This document shows, piece after piece, positions 1-9,679 of a stretch of DNA of 37,390 bases. The stretch comes from Oscillospiraceae bacterium (GTDB lineage Bacteria > Bacillota > Clostridia > Oscillospirales > Acutalibacteraceae). Below the pieces are notes generated by a model. It was not told the origin of the DNA, searched no databases, and worked only from the letters and a program-made list of their open reading frames with translations. Position numbers and translations under genes: made by a program. The stretch spans positions 1-37,390 of the forward strand of contig JAFLUO010000001.1 of the NCBI GenBank assembly GCA_022508705.1, written 5' to 3'. Every line of letters starts with the position of its first letter. The first letter of the stretch is position 1.

Positions 1-2247
1 AAATCCGTGAGAAGCGCTGTTTTCTTTTTCACGGTTGTTTACTGCCTGCAAGCAAGCATTTGCCAGCTCTTCATCGTGCTGAGTTTCCATAAGCGGCCAT
101 GCACAGTAAAGATGGCTTATGTGGCGGTGTCTGTTGTTTTCCTCATACTGATTTGCGCACCATTCTTTAATAGCGCCCGTGCTGTCAAATAGGTAATCGG
201 GCATCTTATTCAGCAATTCAGTCCATTTTGCTACTCTTTCTTCGTAGCCTTCAAGCTTTGCATCATTTTCGCAGTCTATTGTCATTTGAAGACCGCTCTT
301 TGCGGCGGCAATGTCAATAGCGGCATTGGCGGCAAGGGTTGAATTGTAAACCGAACCGCCTGTCATGTTTTCGGGAGAATAGGAGGGGATAATCAAATAT
401 TTTTCGCCGTCATTGAGAGTTGTTTTGCCTTTCTCGTACTTTGCGTTGCCGTCTTTATCGGTGTAATATTCGGGGGAAACGAGCTGTTCCCAGAAATTTG
501 ACTGCATTGTAAGAAGGGGAACTAAAACGTCTTCAAGAAGTCTGAGCTCTTTTCCGTTATCATCTTTAAATGTTACATTGCCGTAGCATTGATACATTTC
601 AAAAATCGGCTGAAGCATCCAGCTCGTACCTGCATTCCAATACTGGAACGGGTACTCCTGACAGTATTCAGCACCTAAAGCGCCGTCGCCGTCACAGTTT
701 ACGGGAGCCATTAAAGCATCGTGCATGCCGTAGCATTTTTCTGCATTTATCTTCCAATCGTCAACCTGGCGCAAAATAAATTTAACGTAGCCTTCGCTGA
801 ATTCAATAAGATTTGCCGTGTTCATTCCCGAAGATTGAAGGTTAACGTTTGCATCCATTGTGTATTCGCTTCGCCAGCCAGGGTTCCATTCGCCCGTCCA
901 CATTCCCGAAAGACGGGTCATTGAATAACCGCTTGCGCAAACAGCGGCAAAACGTGCCTGCATATAAATTCTTTCCATAAGAGCATCGTTGATATCTCTT
1001 GAGAATTTCTGCTTGGTAAGAAGCTCTTCATTGGAAAGGTATCTCATAGCGTTTTCACCTTCACCCAAGGTAAAGGAAACGCGGTTGAACATTTCGGAAT
1101 GAATTTCTGCACTGGGTTTAAGTGCGGCATCATAATCAAATTTGCCATCAACGGTATATTTTTCCGCAACAGCTTTGCAGTCCTTTAAAAGAGAGTCTGT
1201 AAGCTCATAAGATGTTGCCGTGGCAAAGTCTGAAATATCTCCCATTGAGAAGGTGCGGTCGTTTTTGGTAATAAGGTAAACCTCGTCTGCATCTGTAATT
1301 TTAACGGCAGGGGATTTTTCACCCACATTTACTGCTTCATCTTTTTTAGACTCAATAGAAATCTTTTCTTTTGTTCCGCCGACTGTTACAATATATGTTA
1401 CGCCAGCATAGCCGCCGTCTTTAAGAGAGGCCAGCTCATACCCTGGGTAGTGTGCCACAAGGGTGATTACGGAAGCGTCGTCGGAAACGATTTTTTTGTA
1501 CTGCATATCCTTTTCATAGCCGTTTCCGAATTTATACATTCCGCTTAAATCGTCAAGAGAGAGTGTCATATTGATTTTTGCACCTGTTGACGATTGTGAG
1601 ATTTTTGTAATTGTTACATCATCTGTTCGGGAAGTAAAGGTGGTTCTTTCCCAAACTCCGTTTTTATCTTTGTAAGAAACGCCAACCTCACCCGTTTCAT
1701 AGTCTGTCCAGCGGATATAATCTTTAAAGAATGTGTGCTTATCCTGCGTAAGTCTTAATTGCTGACCGGGGTGGAATGCGTAGCCGTAATTCCATTCGCC
1801 GCAGCCCGAAACGTAAAGACTGTTATCAAGATTGATAATCTTTTGTTTTGTGCTTTCAAGCTCCCAAGTAAGATCGGGCAAATCGTAACGGTCACGGTTT
1901 GAGGGCATTATGTAATCAACATCCTGATATGTTATGGTGTCGCTGTACGGTGAGCCGGATGTTACAAATCCCAGCTTTCCGTTTCCGCCTATCATACCGT
2001 CACGCCAATATCTTCCAACGGTTTTCGTTTTAGAGTATTCCTTTACTTCGCTGTACTCAGTCGCAAAAGCCTTTTTTGTGTCGCCTTTCAAAAGCTCATA
2101 ATCTCCTTTTAAGGAATTTCTGTAAAGTGTAAGTGTGCCGTAAACGGCAGAAAATAAAATACACAGTGAAAGAATAACGCAAAGAAAAATCTTCACGGTT
2201 TTTACAATTACTGTTTTAATTTTATTCTTGTTTAGAATTATTTTCAT
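1..2247 (-). CDS. GH95-family glycosidase (alpha-L-fucosidase-like), membrane-anchored, partial
   Basis: This long open frame reads leftward from the ATG at 2247-2245 and leaves the window after 749 codons, so its C-terminus is not visible. An AAGGGGAAAG ribosome site precedes the start. Residues about 15-40 hold a basic patch and one hydrophobic helix, read as a signal anchor that places the enzyme outside the cell. The rest resembles glycoside hydrolase family 95 (1,2-alpha-L-fucosidase/galactosidase). An Asn-Val-Asn pair (N467, N469) matches the family's two catalytic asparagines, a WNAGTSWML segment follows, and HRHISHL (707-713) matches the family's conserved histidine region. The catalytic aspartate expected downstream would lie beyond the window. 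The family cleaves fucosyl or galactosyl caps from host glycans or plant polymers; the substrate here is unknown. It is transcribed divergently from the giant Ig-dockerin gene. Family assignment is from motif memory. Confidence 0.8.
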   Translation of the reverse strand, partial: MKIILNKNKIKTVIVKTVKIFLCVILSLCILFSAVYGTLTLYRNSLKGDYELLKGDTKKAFATEYSEVKEYSKTKTVGRYWRDGMIGGNGKLGFVTSGSPYSDTITYQDVDYIMPSNRDRYDLPDLTWELESTKQKIINLDNSLYVSGCGEWNYGYAFHPGQQLRLTQDKHTFFKDYIRWTDYETGEVGVSYKDKNGVWERTTFTSRTDDVTITKISQSSTGAKINMTLSLDDLSGMYKFGNGYEKDMQYKKIVSDDASVITLVAHYPGYELASLKDGGYAGVTYIVTVGGTKEKISIESKKDEAVNVGEKSPAVKITDADEVYLITKNDRTFSMGDISDFATATSYELTDSLLKDCKAVAEKYTVDGKFDYDAALKPSAEIHSEMFNRVSFTLGEGENAMRYLSNEELLTKQKFSRDINDALMERIYMQARFAAVCASGYSMTRLSGMWTGEWNPGWRSEYTMDANVNLQSSGMNTANLIEFSEGYVKFILRQVDDWKINAEKCYGMHDALMAPVNCDGDGALGAEYCQEYPFQYWNAGTSWMLQPIFEMYQCYGNVTFKDDNGKELRLLEDVLVPLLTMQSNFWEQLVSPEYYTDKDGNAKYEKGKTTLNDGEKYLIIPSYSPENMTGGSVYNSTLAANAAIDIAAAKSGLQMTIDCENDAKLEGYEERVAKWTELLNKMPDYLFDSTGAIKEWCANQYEENNRHRHISHLYCAWPLMETQHDEELANACLQAVNNREKENSASHGF

Positions 2248-2313
2248 TTTCTTTCCCCTTATAATTTTGAAAATATAGTACCATACCTTATTGAAAAATG
2301 GAATAGTTATTTT

Positions 2314-2342
2314 GATATAAATCAGCATAGTTTTTTTGTCAA
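2314..2342 (-). promoter_or_regulatory. sigma-A promoter for the GH95 gene
   Basis: On the minus strand a perfect -35 TTGACA (plus positions 2337-2342) is followed after 17 bases by TATATC (2314-2319). This leaves a leader of about 60 bases before the ATG at 2247. Confidence 0.55.
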
Positions 2343-2356
2343 AATGCAAAAAAATA

Positions 2357-2385
2357 TTGGAAAGATATTGAAAAAAAAATATAAT
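2357..2385 (+). promoter_or_regulatory. sigma-A promoter for the Ig-dockerin gene
   Basis: A -35 TTGGAA (2357-2362), a 17-base spacer and a perfect -10 TATAAT (2380-2385) lie about 47 bases before the ATG at 2432. It stands back to back with the GH95 promoter in an AT-rich divergent region, so both could be regulated together. Confidence 0.6.
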
Positions 2386-2431
2386 TATGATAAAATTACA
2401 TGATAATTTTTTTGCTATGGAGTGAAAGTGA

Positions 2432-5400
2432 ATGAGGAAAAGTTTTATCAAATCAATGGGAGTTTTACTTTCCGTTTTATTTGTGATTTCTGCATTTAAT
2501 CCGGCGTTTTCGGTGTTTGCTGTAGGTGAAAAAATCGTAATCACAGATTCTAACGGAAATGAAATTACCGAAAGAGTTGAGGTTCAGGAGTACAGAAGCG
2601 TTCAGCTTTATTATTCTGTTACTCCCGAAATGCCGGAAGGGGCTTATGTTGTATGGGAAAGCAATCTTCCTCTTTTGGCAGACGTTGACGAGAACGGTAA
2701 AGTAACCGGTTACGACTATTCAAAGGCTGCAATTATTCAGCTCTGGATAGATGAACAGGTAAGACCGACTCCGTTAGTAGGCGAAACAATGGCGAAAGCT
2801 ATTGAAGACGCTATTGCTTCGAGCGGTGTTGACCTTGAAACTGTTAATACGGATATACTTGTATCAATAGTTTCAGGCGTTGTCGGTGAACAGTTAGGAG
2901 AAAGCCTTCGTAACTATCTTGACAACATGAACGTTGTTGTAACGGCTACTCTTTACAGCGCTGACGGAGTTAAAATCGCAAGTGATACCGTAGACATTCT
3001 CGTTACTCAAAGTATAGTAGCACAGGCAATGCCGACAGGCGTTCACATTACAAACAAAAAGGTAGTGCCGACGACGGTAGCAGTCGGTACAACGGTTCAG
3101 CTTTACGGTGCAGTTACTCCCGTAAGACTGAAGCAGGGTGTTAAATGGAGTGTTGACAAGGGTCTTTTTGAGACTGCAAAAGGCGACGTTTCCGAAAACG
3201 GACTTGTTTCATTTACAAGTCCAGGTAAATTAAAGATAAAAGTCACTCCGTCAAGTACCCTTTATGCAGCATTTTCAGATTCAATCACATTTAACGTAGT
3301 TGCAAAGGAAGACCTTCCCGTAACTGATTTTGCAATCAGCGGTACGACGAGCATTCAGGAAGGTGATACGGCAAATCTTGAAATAACTAATGTTATTCCC
3401 GCCGGTGCATATACAGGTGACGCAGTTTGGGAAAGCTCTGACCCTTCAATTGTTATCGTTGACCAGGAAGGTAATATTACGGGTCTTGACGGCGGCAGCG
3501 GACTTATTTATTCTAAAAAAGCAACAATTACAGTAACGATAGGCGATGTTACAAGAAGCGTTGAGGTTGAGGTTAAGCGTGGCTTACTTCAGGGAAATAT
3601 TACTGATATTGATATTGAGGGTGAAGATGCTCTCGGCATAGGAAGCACCTCAAAATACACATCAACGGTTTATCCTTCAAGATATAATACTAACAGCTCT
3701 GTTGTAAGAGAGTGGGGCATTATTGACGATGAAGGTAATTATTTAATGGCTACATCGGCGGAGCCTGCAACAACTATGTACGGCTCAATAGATTCAAACG
3801 GTAATCTTACTGCGGCTGCAAGCGGCGTTGTTACCATTGTTGCAAAAGCAACCTTTAACGGTGTAACTCTTGAAAAGACAAAGAGCGTATTTATCGGTAA
3901 GCCCATTACCGATTTCAGCATTAGCGGCACTTTGACGGTTAATGCGGGCAGTACCGTTCAGCTTTCACTTGTTAACATAGCTCCTTCGGACTATGATGAA
4001 GAAATTCTTGAAACAATAAAATGGACCTCAGCAAATCCCAAAATTGCTACGGTTGATGAAAACGGTTTGGTGTACGGCGTTGACGGCGGTGACTATGGTT
4101 GGCGCGGCAATTCCCAAACAGTTGAAATTACTGCAACTGTCGGCGGCATTTCCAGAACGGTGACTGTAACTGTTAAAGCGACTCTTGTCAATAATTTAAC
4201 TCAGGCAAATATTGACGGCTTTGACTATGTAATTAAAGATTTTCCCGTTACGTTTAACGGCTCGTTCTCTCCTGCAAGTGTAAGTGCATCTGTAAGCTAT
4301 TGGGGCATTGTAAGCAATGACGGAGACGTTCCCTTTGATCCTTCGTCATCTGCCGCATCGGATGTGACGGGCATAAGAGGCGCAAAATATACTGAAAACG
4401 ATTATGCATCAATATCTGAAAACGGAACGGTTACAGCACTTACTCCCGGCGAAACCGACATTTACCTTTACGGCAGACGAACCACCACATCTAAGGTTAT
4501 TACAAGTAAGCATTTAAATATTATTGAAATAGAGCCTAAGAGCATTACTGTTACACATCCCACAAGAACAGAATATGTTGAGGGCGAAACGAAGCTTGAC
4601 CTAAGCGGGCTTAAAGTTGAGCTTACCTATGACAGAAGCGAAATAGAAAAATATTACGGCGACACCTCAGAACTTTATCAGGACAGCGACCTTACGGTTG
4701 AGGTTACCGATTACACGGTAGCTGAAATCAATCCGAAGATTCTTGATACGGAACAGTACATTGTTTTAACCGTTACAAGAGCAGGAAAAAGCTACCGAGG
4801 CGTATTTGCGATAACTCTTGCTTCCAAAAAGGTTGAAAGCATTGAGCTTACAAATCCCAGATACAGATATCTGGAAGGTGAGACCGAGCTTGACCTTACA
4901 AATCTTACGGTAAAAGCAAATTACTCAAATGCTCCGTCAGAAATGGTTGAAGGCTACAGAGTTCACACGGAAGATTTTGACCCGACTCTTTACAATGTTG
5001 AGCAAAATATAACCGTTACATATACTCACGAGGGCAGAAGTGCTTCGGCTACATTCCCTGTAATTGTTTACGGAATCCCCGTGGTATCTGTTGATACAAA
5101 CGGCTATGACGGCGAGTGGACTCCAAATAATATTACGTTTACTTTATCTGCAACAAATGAGCTTGACGGATTAACGTATTATTACAGAACAGAGGATAGC
5201 TCAGACTGGATAGCTCTTTCGGGCAATACCTTGGATATTACCACTAATTTACAGGATGTATATTATTTCAAGGCGATAAACAGCGAAAACGTTGAAAGCG
5301 CTGAAACGGAAGGCTTTGATGTAAAGCGTGATAATGTTACGCCGTATTTTGTCCTCAATAAAGAAATAAATACAGTTACTAACCAGAGCTTTAAAATTAC

Positions 5401-7423
5401 AATAGATAATATCAGAGTCGGTATTTCGGGAATTAAGTCAATAACCGTAAACGGCAAGGATATTACGGGCAGTACAGAGTTTTTAGTAACCGAGAATGAC
5501 GATTATGAAGTTACTATAACAGCAAATAACGGTCTTTCAAAAACACTTATAAAAACAGTAAGTAATATTGACCGTGATGCTCCGGTTATTAAATCCCTCA
5601 CCTTAAAGCATAAGCTTACAGGCGACAATGCCCGAGAACTCTCGGAAGAAGAATTCGGACTTTACTTTAATGAAGTAGTTGAGCTTACTGTTATTGCAGA
5701 GGATATAGGTGTTGCAAGCATTGACAGAATTGAATACCGCTTGCTCGATGAATACCGTATTCCCGTGACGGATGAATGGTCAATATACAGTTTATTTGCA
5801 AAGCCTCAGTTCTCACCGAATTTTAAAGGCTATGTTCAGGTAAAGGCATTTGATAAAGCAGGCAATGAGTCCGAAATAGTTTATTCAGACGGATTTGTTA
5901 TTGACGGTGATAAACCTACTGACGTTGAAATCAATGCCGTAAGCAAGGGCGAGCCTTATGAAAGCGGCAAATGGACATCTGATTCAGTAAGCATTTCTGT
6001 TGAGTCCTATGCGTTCTCAGGTATTTACCAATATCTTTACAGAATTGACGGCGGTGCCTGGACTGCAATGGATGCCCCTGAGGTTGTTGTCAGCGAAGAC
6101 GGCGAACATCTTGTTGAGTTTAAAACTGTGTCCTTCTCCGCACTTGAAAGCAACATTTCTTCAATAGAGGTTAATATTGATACTCAAGTTCCTGTTATCC
6201 GTGTTGATTTCCAGGGTACGTTTAACCGTTGGACCGGCGAGGATATGACGTTTATCCTTTCAACTCTGGAGCCGTCGCTTTCCGGTATTACATACTATTA
6301 TAATGACGGCAGCGGCTGGACTGAAATTACAACGGGTAATGAAATTGTGCTTTACGACAATATTTATGCCGAATATCAGTTTATGGCTGTAAACGGCGCA
6401 GGCACTCCAAGCGCTCCTTCAGACAGCTACATTGTAATGATAGACACGGTTGTTCCCACTGTTGAAGTCACACAAGAGGTAACAGACATAACTATTGACC
6501 CGTATAAGGTGTATCTGAATTACACCTGCGGTGTATCAGGTATTCAGTCCGTTACCGTCAACGGAGAGGATATTACGGGTGCAGAGTACTTTACCGTAAG
6601 CGAAAACGGAAGTTATCTTATCACCGTTACAGGTAATAACCTTAAAACATATAACTATTTACTTATAATTGACAATTTCTACGATTTGAATAATCCGGGT
6701 AACAAGCCGGTGCTTCACGTTACAGTTGAAGGCGCAATAGGTATCCGTACGGGTAACGACATTACGTTCACTCTTTCAAATCCCGACGGGCAGGAGGTTA
6801 CTTATTATTACGATAACGGCAACGGCTGGACTGAAATTTCGGGTAATACGTTAACTCTTTCCGAAAGTATTATAGCGGACTATAAATTCAAAGCCGTAAA
6901 CAAATACGGAGTTGAAAGCTATGAAAGCCCTGTTTACAGCGTTATTCTTGATAAATCGCAGAAAACAGGTGCAAGCCTATATGGCACCATTACACTTGCA
7001 GCTCCCGAAGGAATTGATACGGTAACTGTTAAAATTTATGATTACAGTACGGGCAGTCTTGTAGGTAAAAAAGTAGTAAATACAACTGACGGTTCATATT
7101 TATTCGACGGTGTAGAAAACGGCGCATTCATCTTAGTAGCCGAATGTGACGGTCATGAAGTGTTCCGCACTTATGTTTACGTATCAGGTGACACGGAACA
7201 GAATATTGACCTTTGTAATGGCAGAGAATTGTTAGGTGACGTTGACCTTGACGGTGACGTTGACTATGACGATTACAACTTAATGATTGAATATATCAAA
7301 TGTCTTATTACGCTTTCAGAGCTTCAGATGAGAAATGCCGACATCAACGGCGACGGAGTGGTTGATGCTATGGACGCATTTTATCTTGAGTTGTATTTGA
7401 ACGGAGTTAACATATTCCCGTAA
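2432..7423 (+). CDS. Secreted multi-domain Ig-like protein with C-terminal dockerin
   Basis: This 1663-residue protein has GGAG 9 bases before its ATG. Residues 1-31 are a signal peptide. About six BIG_2-like Ig modules follow, starting near 33, 202, 296, 390, 491 and 588; several open with VTDFxISG or similar. Two Big_3-like modules start near 703 and 800 with a YVEGETxLDL signature. Next come alternating modules near 883, 970, 1049, 1161, 1253, 1340 and 1425. Four of these share an ITFTLS...YYY...W...YxFKAVN pattern, and two share SVTVNGxDITG. A carboxypeptidase-regulatory-like fold starts near 1513. A type I dockerin ends the protein (about 1600-1663), with two calcium loops, DVDLDGDVDYDD and DINGDGVVDAMD. 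No catalytic domain is recognised. It is probably a structural, binding or spacer component docked to a cohesin. The substrate is unknown. Confidence 0.88.
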   Translation: MRKSFIKSMGVLLSVLFVISAFNPAFSVFAVGEKIVITDSNGNEITERVEVQEYRSVQLYYSVTPEMPEGAYVVWESNLPLLADVDENGKVTGYDYSKAAIIQLWIDEQVRPTPLVGETMAKAIEDAIASSGVDLETVNTDILVSIVSGVVGEQLGESLRNYLDNMNVVVTATLYSADGVKIASDTVDILVTQSIVAQAMPTGVHITNKKVVPTTVAVGTTVQLYGAVTPVRLKQGVKWSVDKGLFETAKGDVSENGLVSFTSPGKLKIKVTPSSTLYAAFSDSITFNVVAKEDLPVTDFAISGTTSIQEGDTANLEITNVIPAGAYTGDAVWESSDPSIVIVDQEGNITGLDGGSGLIYSKKATITVTIGDVTRSVEVEVKRGLLQGNITDIDIEGEDALGIGSTSKYTSTVYPSRYNTNSSVVREWGIIDDEGNYLMATSAEPATTMYGSIDSNGNLTAAASGVVTIVAKATFNGVTLEKTKSVFIGKPITDFSISGTLTVNAGSTVQLSLVNIAPSDYDEEILETIKWTSANPKIATVDENGLVYGVDGGDYGWRGNSQTVEITATVGGISRTVTVTVKATLVNNLTQANIDGFDYVIKDFPVTFNGSFSPASVSASVSYWGIVSNDGDVPFDPSSSAASDVTGIRGAKYTENDYASISENGTVTALTPGETDIYLYGRRTTTSKVITSKHLNIIEIEPKSITVTHPTRTEYVEGETKLDLSGLKVELTYDRSEIEKYYGDTSELYQDSDLTVEVTDYTVAEINPKILDTEQYIVLTVTRAGKSYRGVFAITLASKKVESIELTNPRYRYLEGETELDLTNLTVKANYSNAPSEMVEGYRVHTEDFDPTLYNVEQNITVTYTHEGRSASATFPVIVYGIPVVSVDTNGYDGEWTPNNITFTLSATNELDGLTYYYRTEDSSDWIALSGNTLDITTNLQDVYYFKAINSENVESAETEGFDVKRDNVTPYFVLNKEINTVTNQSFKITIDNIRVGISGIKSITVNGKDITGSTEFLVTENDDYEVTITANNGLSKTLIKTVSNIDRDAPVIKSLTLKHKLTGDNARELSEEEFGLYFNEVVELTVIAEDIGVASIDRIEYRLLDEYRIPVTDEWSIYSLFAKPQFSPNFKGYVQVKAFDKAGNESEIVYSDGFVIDGDKPTDVEINAVSKGEPYESGKWTSDSVSISVESYAFSGIYQYLYRIDGGAWTAMDAPEVVVSEDGEHLVEFKTVSFSALESNISSIEVNIDTQVPVIRVDFQGTFNRWTGEDMTFILSTLEPSLSGITYYYNDGSGWTEITTGNEIVLYDNIYAEYQFMAVNGAGTPSAPSDSYIVMIDTVVPTVEVTQEVTDITIDPYKVYLNYTCGVSGIQSVTVNGEDITGAEYFTVSENGSYLITVTGNNLKTYNYLLIIDNFYDLNNPGNKPVLHVTVEGAIGIRTGNDITFTLSNPDGQEVTYYYDNGNGWTEISGNTLTLSESIIADYKFKAVNKYGVESYESPVYSVILDKSQKTGASLYGTITLAAPEGIDTVTVKIYDYSTGSLVGKKVVNTTDGSYLFDGVENGAFILVAECDGHEVFRTYVYVSGDTEQNIDLCNGRELLGDVDLDGDVDYDDYNLMIEYIKCLITLSELQMRNADINGDGVVDAMDAFYLELYLNGVNIFP

Positions 7424-7438
7424 TAGAATCACGGCTAA

Positions 7439-7472
7439 AAAAGAGATGCCCTGATTTCAGGGTATCTCTTTT
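7439..7472 (+). terminator. Rho-independent terminator after the Ig-dockerin gene
   Basis: A 15-pair stem with one G-T pair closes a four-base loop (7454-7457) and ends in TTTT at 7469-7472. The following gene starts only 26 bases later, so it is either reached by read-through or has a promoter I could not identify. Confidence 0.85.
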
Positions 7473-7497
7473 AATTTATGAATACGGAGCAACTTAT

Positions 7498-8868
7498 ATG
7501 GATACAACTAAGCTTAAAGATAAGTGTGATGAGTTAATACAGGAATATGCAAAGACATTGCAAAGTGAATATTATGTTGATTGTGTTGAGAATAAGAAGA
7601 GAGCGTTTTGGACAATCACACTGCAAACAGTAAAAATTGAGTTCGTATACACATTAAAAGGCAGTCTCAACGCTCCTGTCAGCACACTTTTTTGCTGTAT
7701 ATATTTAGAAAAAAATGATCCGTTCCCGTATCATATTCATCAGGTTATTGATTATTTGGGACTTGAAGATTATCATTGCTATACTTTTTCTTTTATTGAA
7801 AATGAAACACGGCTATGTGCGTGTTTTAACACAATAAAGGGCTTTTTAGACGATAACTTGCCGTCTATAACGAAGCTCGTAATCAGCGGTTTTGATTTCC
7901 ACGGTAAAAGAAATAATGAAGTAATGCGTGTAATGAAGCTGAAAAATGAAAGTGACCTTGAAACATTTGCACTTTCGATGACATTTGATAATCAAATTGC
8001 AAGATACGGTGATTTTCCTGCTTATAATTTCTTCCTTAAAGGGCAGTACGAAAAATCGCTTAAACAGTATTATAAACTGCAAAAAAGAAATACCCTTTAT
8101 GACTATGAAATAAAATTAGTAAGCTTAATAGAACACCTGTTAAAAACGGGTGAGCAGTATGAAGCAATAAAGCCTGAAACTGCATCAATGATAGAAGTGA
8201 AAAAGTATAACAATACGTCTAAAAGAGATGCTTTAGCCTTACTGCTGTCGTTTCTGATTGCATACAGTGTTCTTTTGATACCGTTTTCAATTGTTACAGT
8301 TATTGTTTTGAAGATAATTTATCAAGGAGCAATAATAAGTCCGGGCTTTGCAGAACAGTTAATATGGATTTTGCTGATTCCCGCAATGCCTGCCTTGGTA
8401 GGCGGTTTATTTATTATAGATAAAGTGAGTATACATATTGATAAAAACAGGCAGAGCGCACGCGATTTTTTTGAAATATTATCGTCGCCTAAAACACAAA
8501 AGGCAATTAGAATAATATCAGTAATATTATTTGTGATTGCGACAATTTTTTCGTATGCAATGACAGTACCTCGGGCAAAATGTTATGAAGAATATATGCT
8601 TTGCAATATGTCCGAAAGTGATTTTAAATATGACTTTCAAAGATATGATTACAGTGATATTGTAGAGATTTATAAAATTGACGGAACTTATAACAAATAC
8701 TCGGGCAAGATTATAGACAGAGAAGCGTATATTATAAGATTTAAAAGCAAAGATATAAATACTGATTATTATCTTGAGTTTAAAGATGTTGAACAGACGC
8801 TCATACCGCAAATAAGTAAATATTACGATGGCGAAATAAAGTACGCCAAAACAGATTTAGACGTTTAA
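7498..8868 (+). CDS. Unrecognised membrane protein with large soluble N-terminal region
   Basis: I do not recognise this 456-residue protein. GGAG (7486-7489) sits 8 bases before the ATG. Residues 1-235 are soluble and mixed alpha/beta. They include a stretch around 180-215 rich in Tyr, Lys and Leu (GQYEKSLKQYYKLQ), which looks like one tetratricopeptide-type helical pair. Two hydrophobic helices fall near 243-275 and 283-305. A charged loop of about 35 residues follows, then a third helix near 338-358. A C-terminal domain of about 95 residues ends the protein and would lie on the opposite side from the N-terminal domain if three helices is right. It has no signal peptide or Cys/His metal cluster. 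Codon use is more AT-rich than in the flanking dockerin gene. It stands alone between two terminators. Confidence 0.75.
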   Translation: MDTTKLKDKCDELIQEYAKTLQSEYYVDCVENKKRAFWTITLQTVKIEFVYTLKGSLNAPVSTLFCCIYLEKNDPFPYHIHQVIDYLGLEDYHCYTFSFIENETRLCACFNTIKGFLDDNLPSITKLVISGFDFHGKRNNEVMRVMKLKNESDLETFALSMTFDNQIARYGDFPAYNFFLKGQYEKSLKQYYKLQKRNTLYDYEIKLVSLIEHLLKTGEQYEAIKPETASMIEVKKYNNTSKRDALALLLSFLIAYSVLLIPFSIVTVIVLKIIYQGAIISPGFAEQLIWILLIPAMPALVGGLFIIDKVSIHIDKNRQSARDFFEILSSPKTQKAIRIISVILFVIATIFSYAMTVPRAKCYEEYMLCNMSESDFKYDFQRYDYSDIVEIYKIDGTYNKYSGKIIDREAYIIRFKSKDINTDYYLEFKDVEQTLIPQISKYYDGEIKYAKTDLDV

Positions 8869-8877
8869 TAAAAAAAT

Positions 8878-8917
8878 AACGCCGCTAAGACACACAAATG
8901 AATGTCTTGACGGCGTT
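8878..8917. terminator. Bidirectional terminator between convergent genes
   Basis: AACGCCG (8878-8884) pairs with CGGCGTT (8911-8917), and inside it AAGACA pairs with TGTCTT. A T-rich tract follows on the plus strand and an A-rich tract (8867-8879) precedes it. It can therefore stop both the rightward gene ending at 8868 and the leftward gene ending at 8932. Confidence 0.85.
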
Positions 8918-8931
8918 TTCCTTTTACCTGT

Positions 8932-9540
8932 TTATTTTGAAATTCTTTTCTTGCACCATGATTTTTTATGGCACTCGGGGCATTTCATATATCTTGTTCT
9001 GTTAACGTGCATAGCCCAAAAAACTTGATTGAACGTAGGCACAAATTTATGATGGCATTTTTGACATTCATAATATCCTGCTACTTGTTCTATTCGTATA
9101 GCATACATAATGCCGATAGCAAACTGAACAATACCGATAGTAATCAATAAAATTTTTAAAGGTGTCGGGATATTAACAAATGATGCCGTAAATATACAAA
9201 CAAGCATAATAACTGTTATAAGCACACCAAGAAATATTTCTACCGATAATAGTTCTTTGTCTCTTTGCTCTTTCATTCTTGTCATTTCAAGTATAATTTC
9301 TTCAGCTTTTTTGTTGTAGTTTTCCATATCAATTCTCTCTCCTGTAAGTAATTCATTAACATTGATGCCGAGTATTTCGCAAAGGGGAAGCATCGTTGAT
9401 GAATCGGGCAACGATATACCTCTTTCCCATTTTGAAACTGCTCTGTCGGTAATGTTCAGCTTCTCAGCTAAGGCGGATTGCGTAAGCCCCTTTTCTTTTC
9501 TTAATTGAGAAATAAACATACCAATTTTGATTTGATCCAT
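8932..9540 (-). CDS. XRE-family regulator with two membrane helices and a zinc-ribbon tail
   Basis: This 202-residue protein has a textbook AAAGGAGG site just upstream of the ATG. Residues 7-62 form an XRE/Cro-type helix-turn-helix (ISQLRKEKGLTQSALAEKLN, then VSKWERG). Two hydrophobic helices follow near 101-120 and 128-148. The C-terminus carries CxxC pairs at C159/C162 and C187/C190, a probable zinc ribbon. This layout belongs to a family of membrane-tethered XRE regulators common in Firmicutes; their signals are mostly unknown. Having a metal-binding tail beside a ZIP metal transporter (9680-10456) suggests, as inference only, a metal or redox input. It shares a terminator with the convergent gene. 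Confidence 0.85.
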   Translation of the reverse strand: MDQIKIGMFISQLRKEKGLTQSALAEKLNITDRAVSKWERGISLPDSSTMLPLCEILGINVNELLTGERIDMENYNKKAEEIILEMTRMKEQRDKELLSVEIFLGVLITVIMLVCIFTASFVNIPTPLKILLITIGIVQFAIGIMYAIRIEQVAGYYECQKCHHKFVPTFNQVFWAMHVNRTRYMKCPECHKKSWCKKRISK

Positions 9541-9679
9541 TGTTATCCTCCTTTCATTTATAAGAATATCAAAAAATCAGTACAAAATACACATACCAAA
9601 GGTTGAGTTTGAGAGAATTTTATAAAAATACAGCAAAACTGTAAATTGATTTTAAAATTAAACTTAAAAATTATATATT

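Noticed and set aside
9557..9585. Promoter for the XRE zinc-ribbon gene (TTGTAC-17-TATAAA)
   Set aside because: Transcription would begin inside the ribosome site, so the match is probably chance in AT-rich DNA.
9629..9643. Terminator after the ZIP gene (TACAG/CTGTA hairpin)
   Set aside because: The stem has only five pairs and the T-tract is weak, so I could not support it as a terminator.
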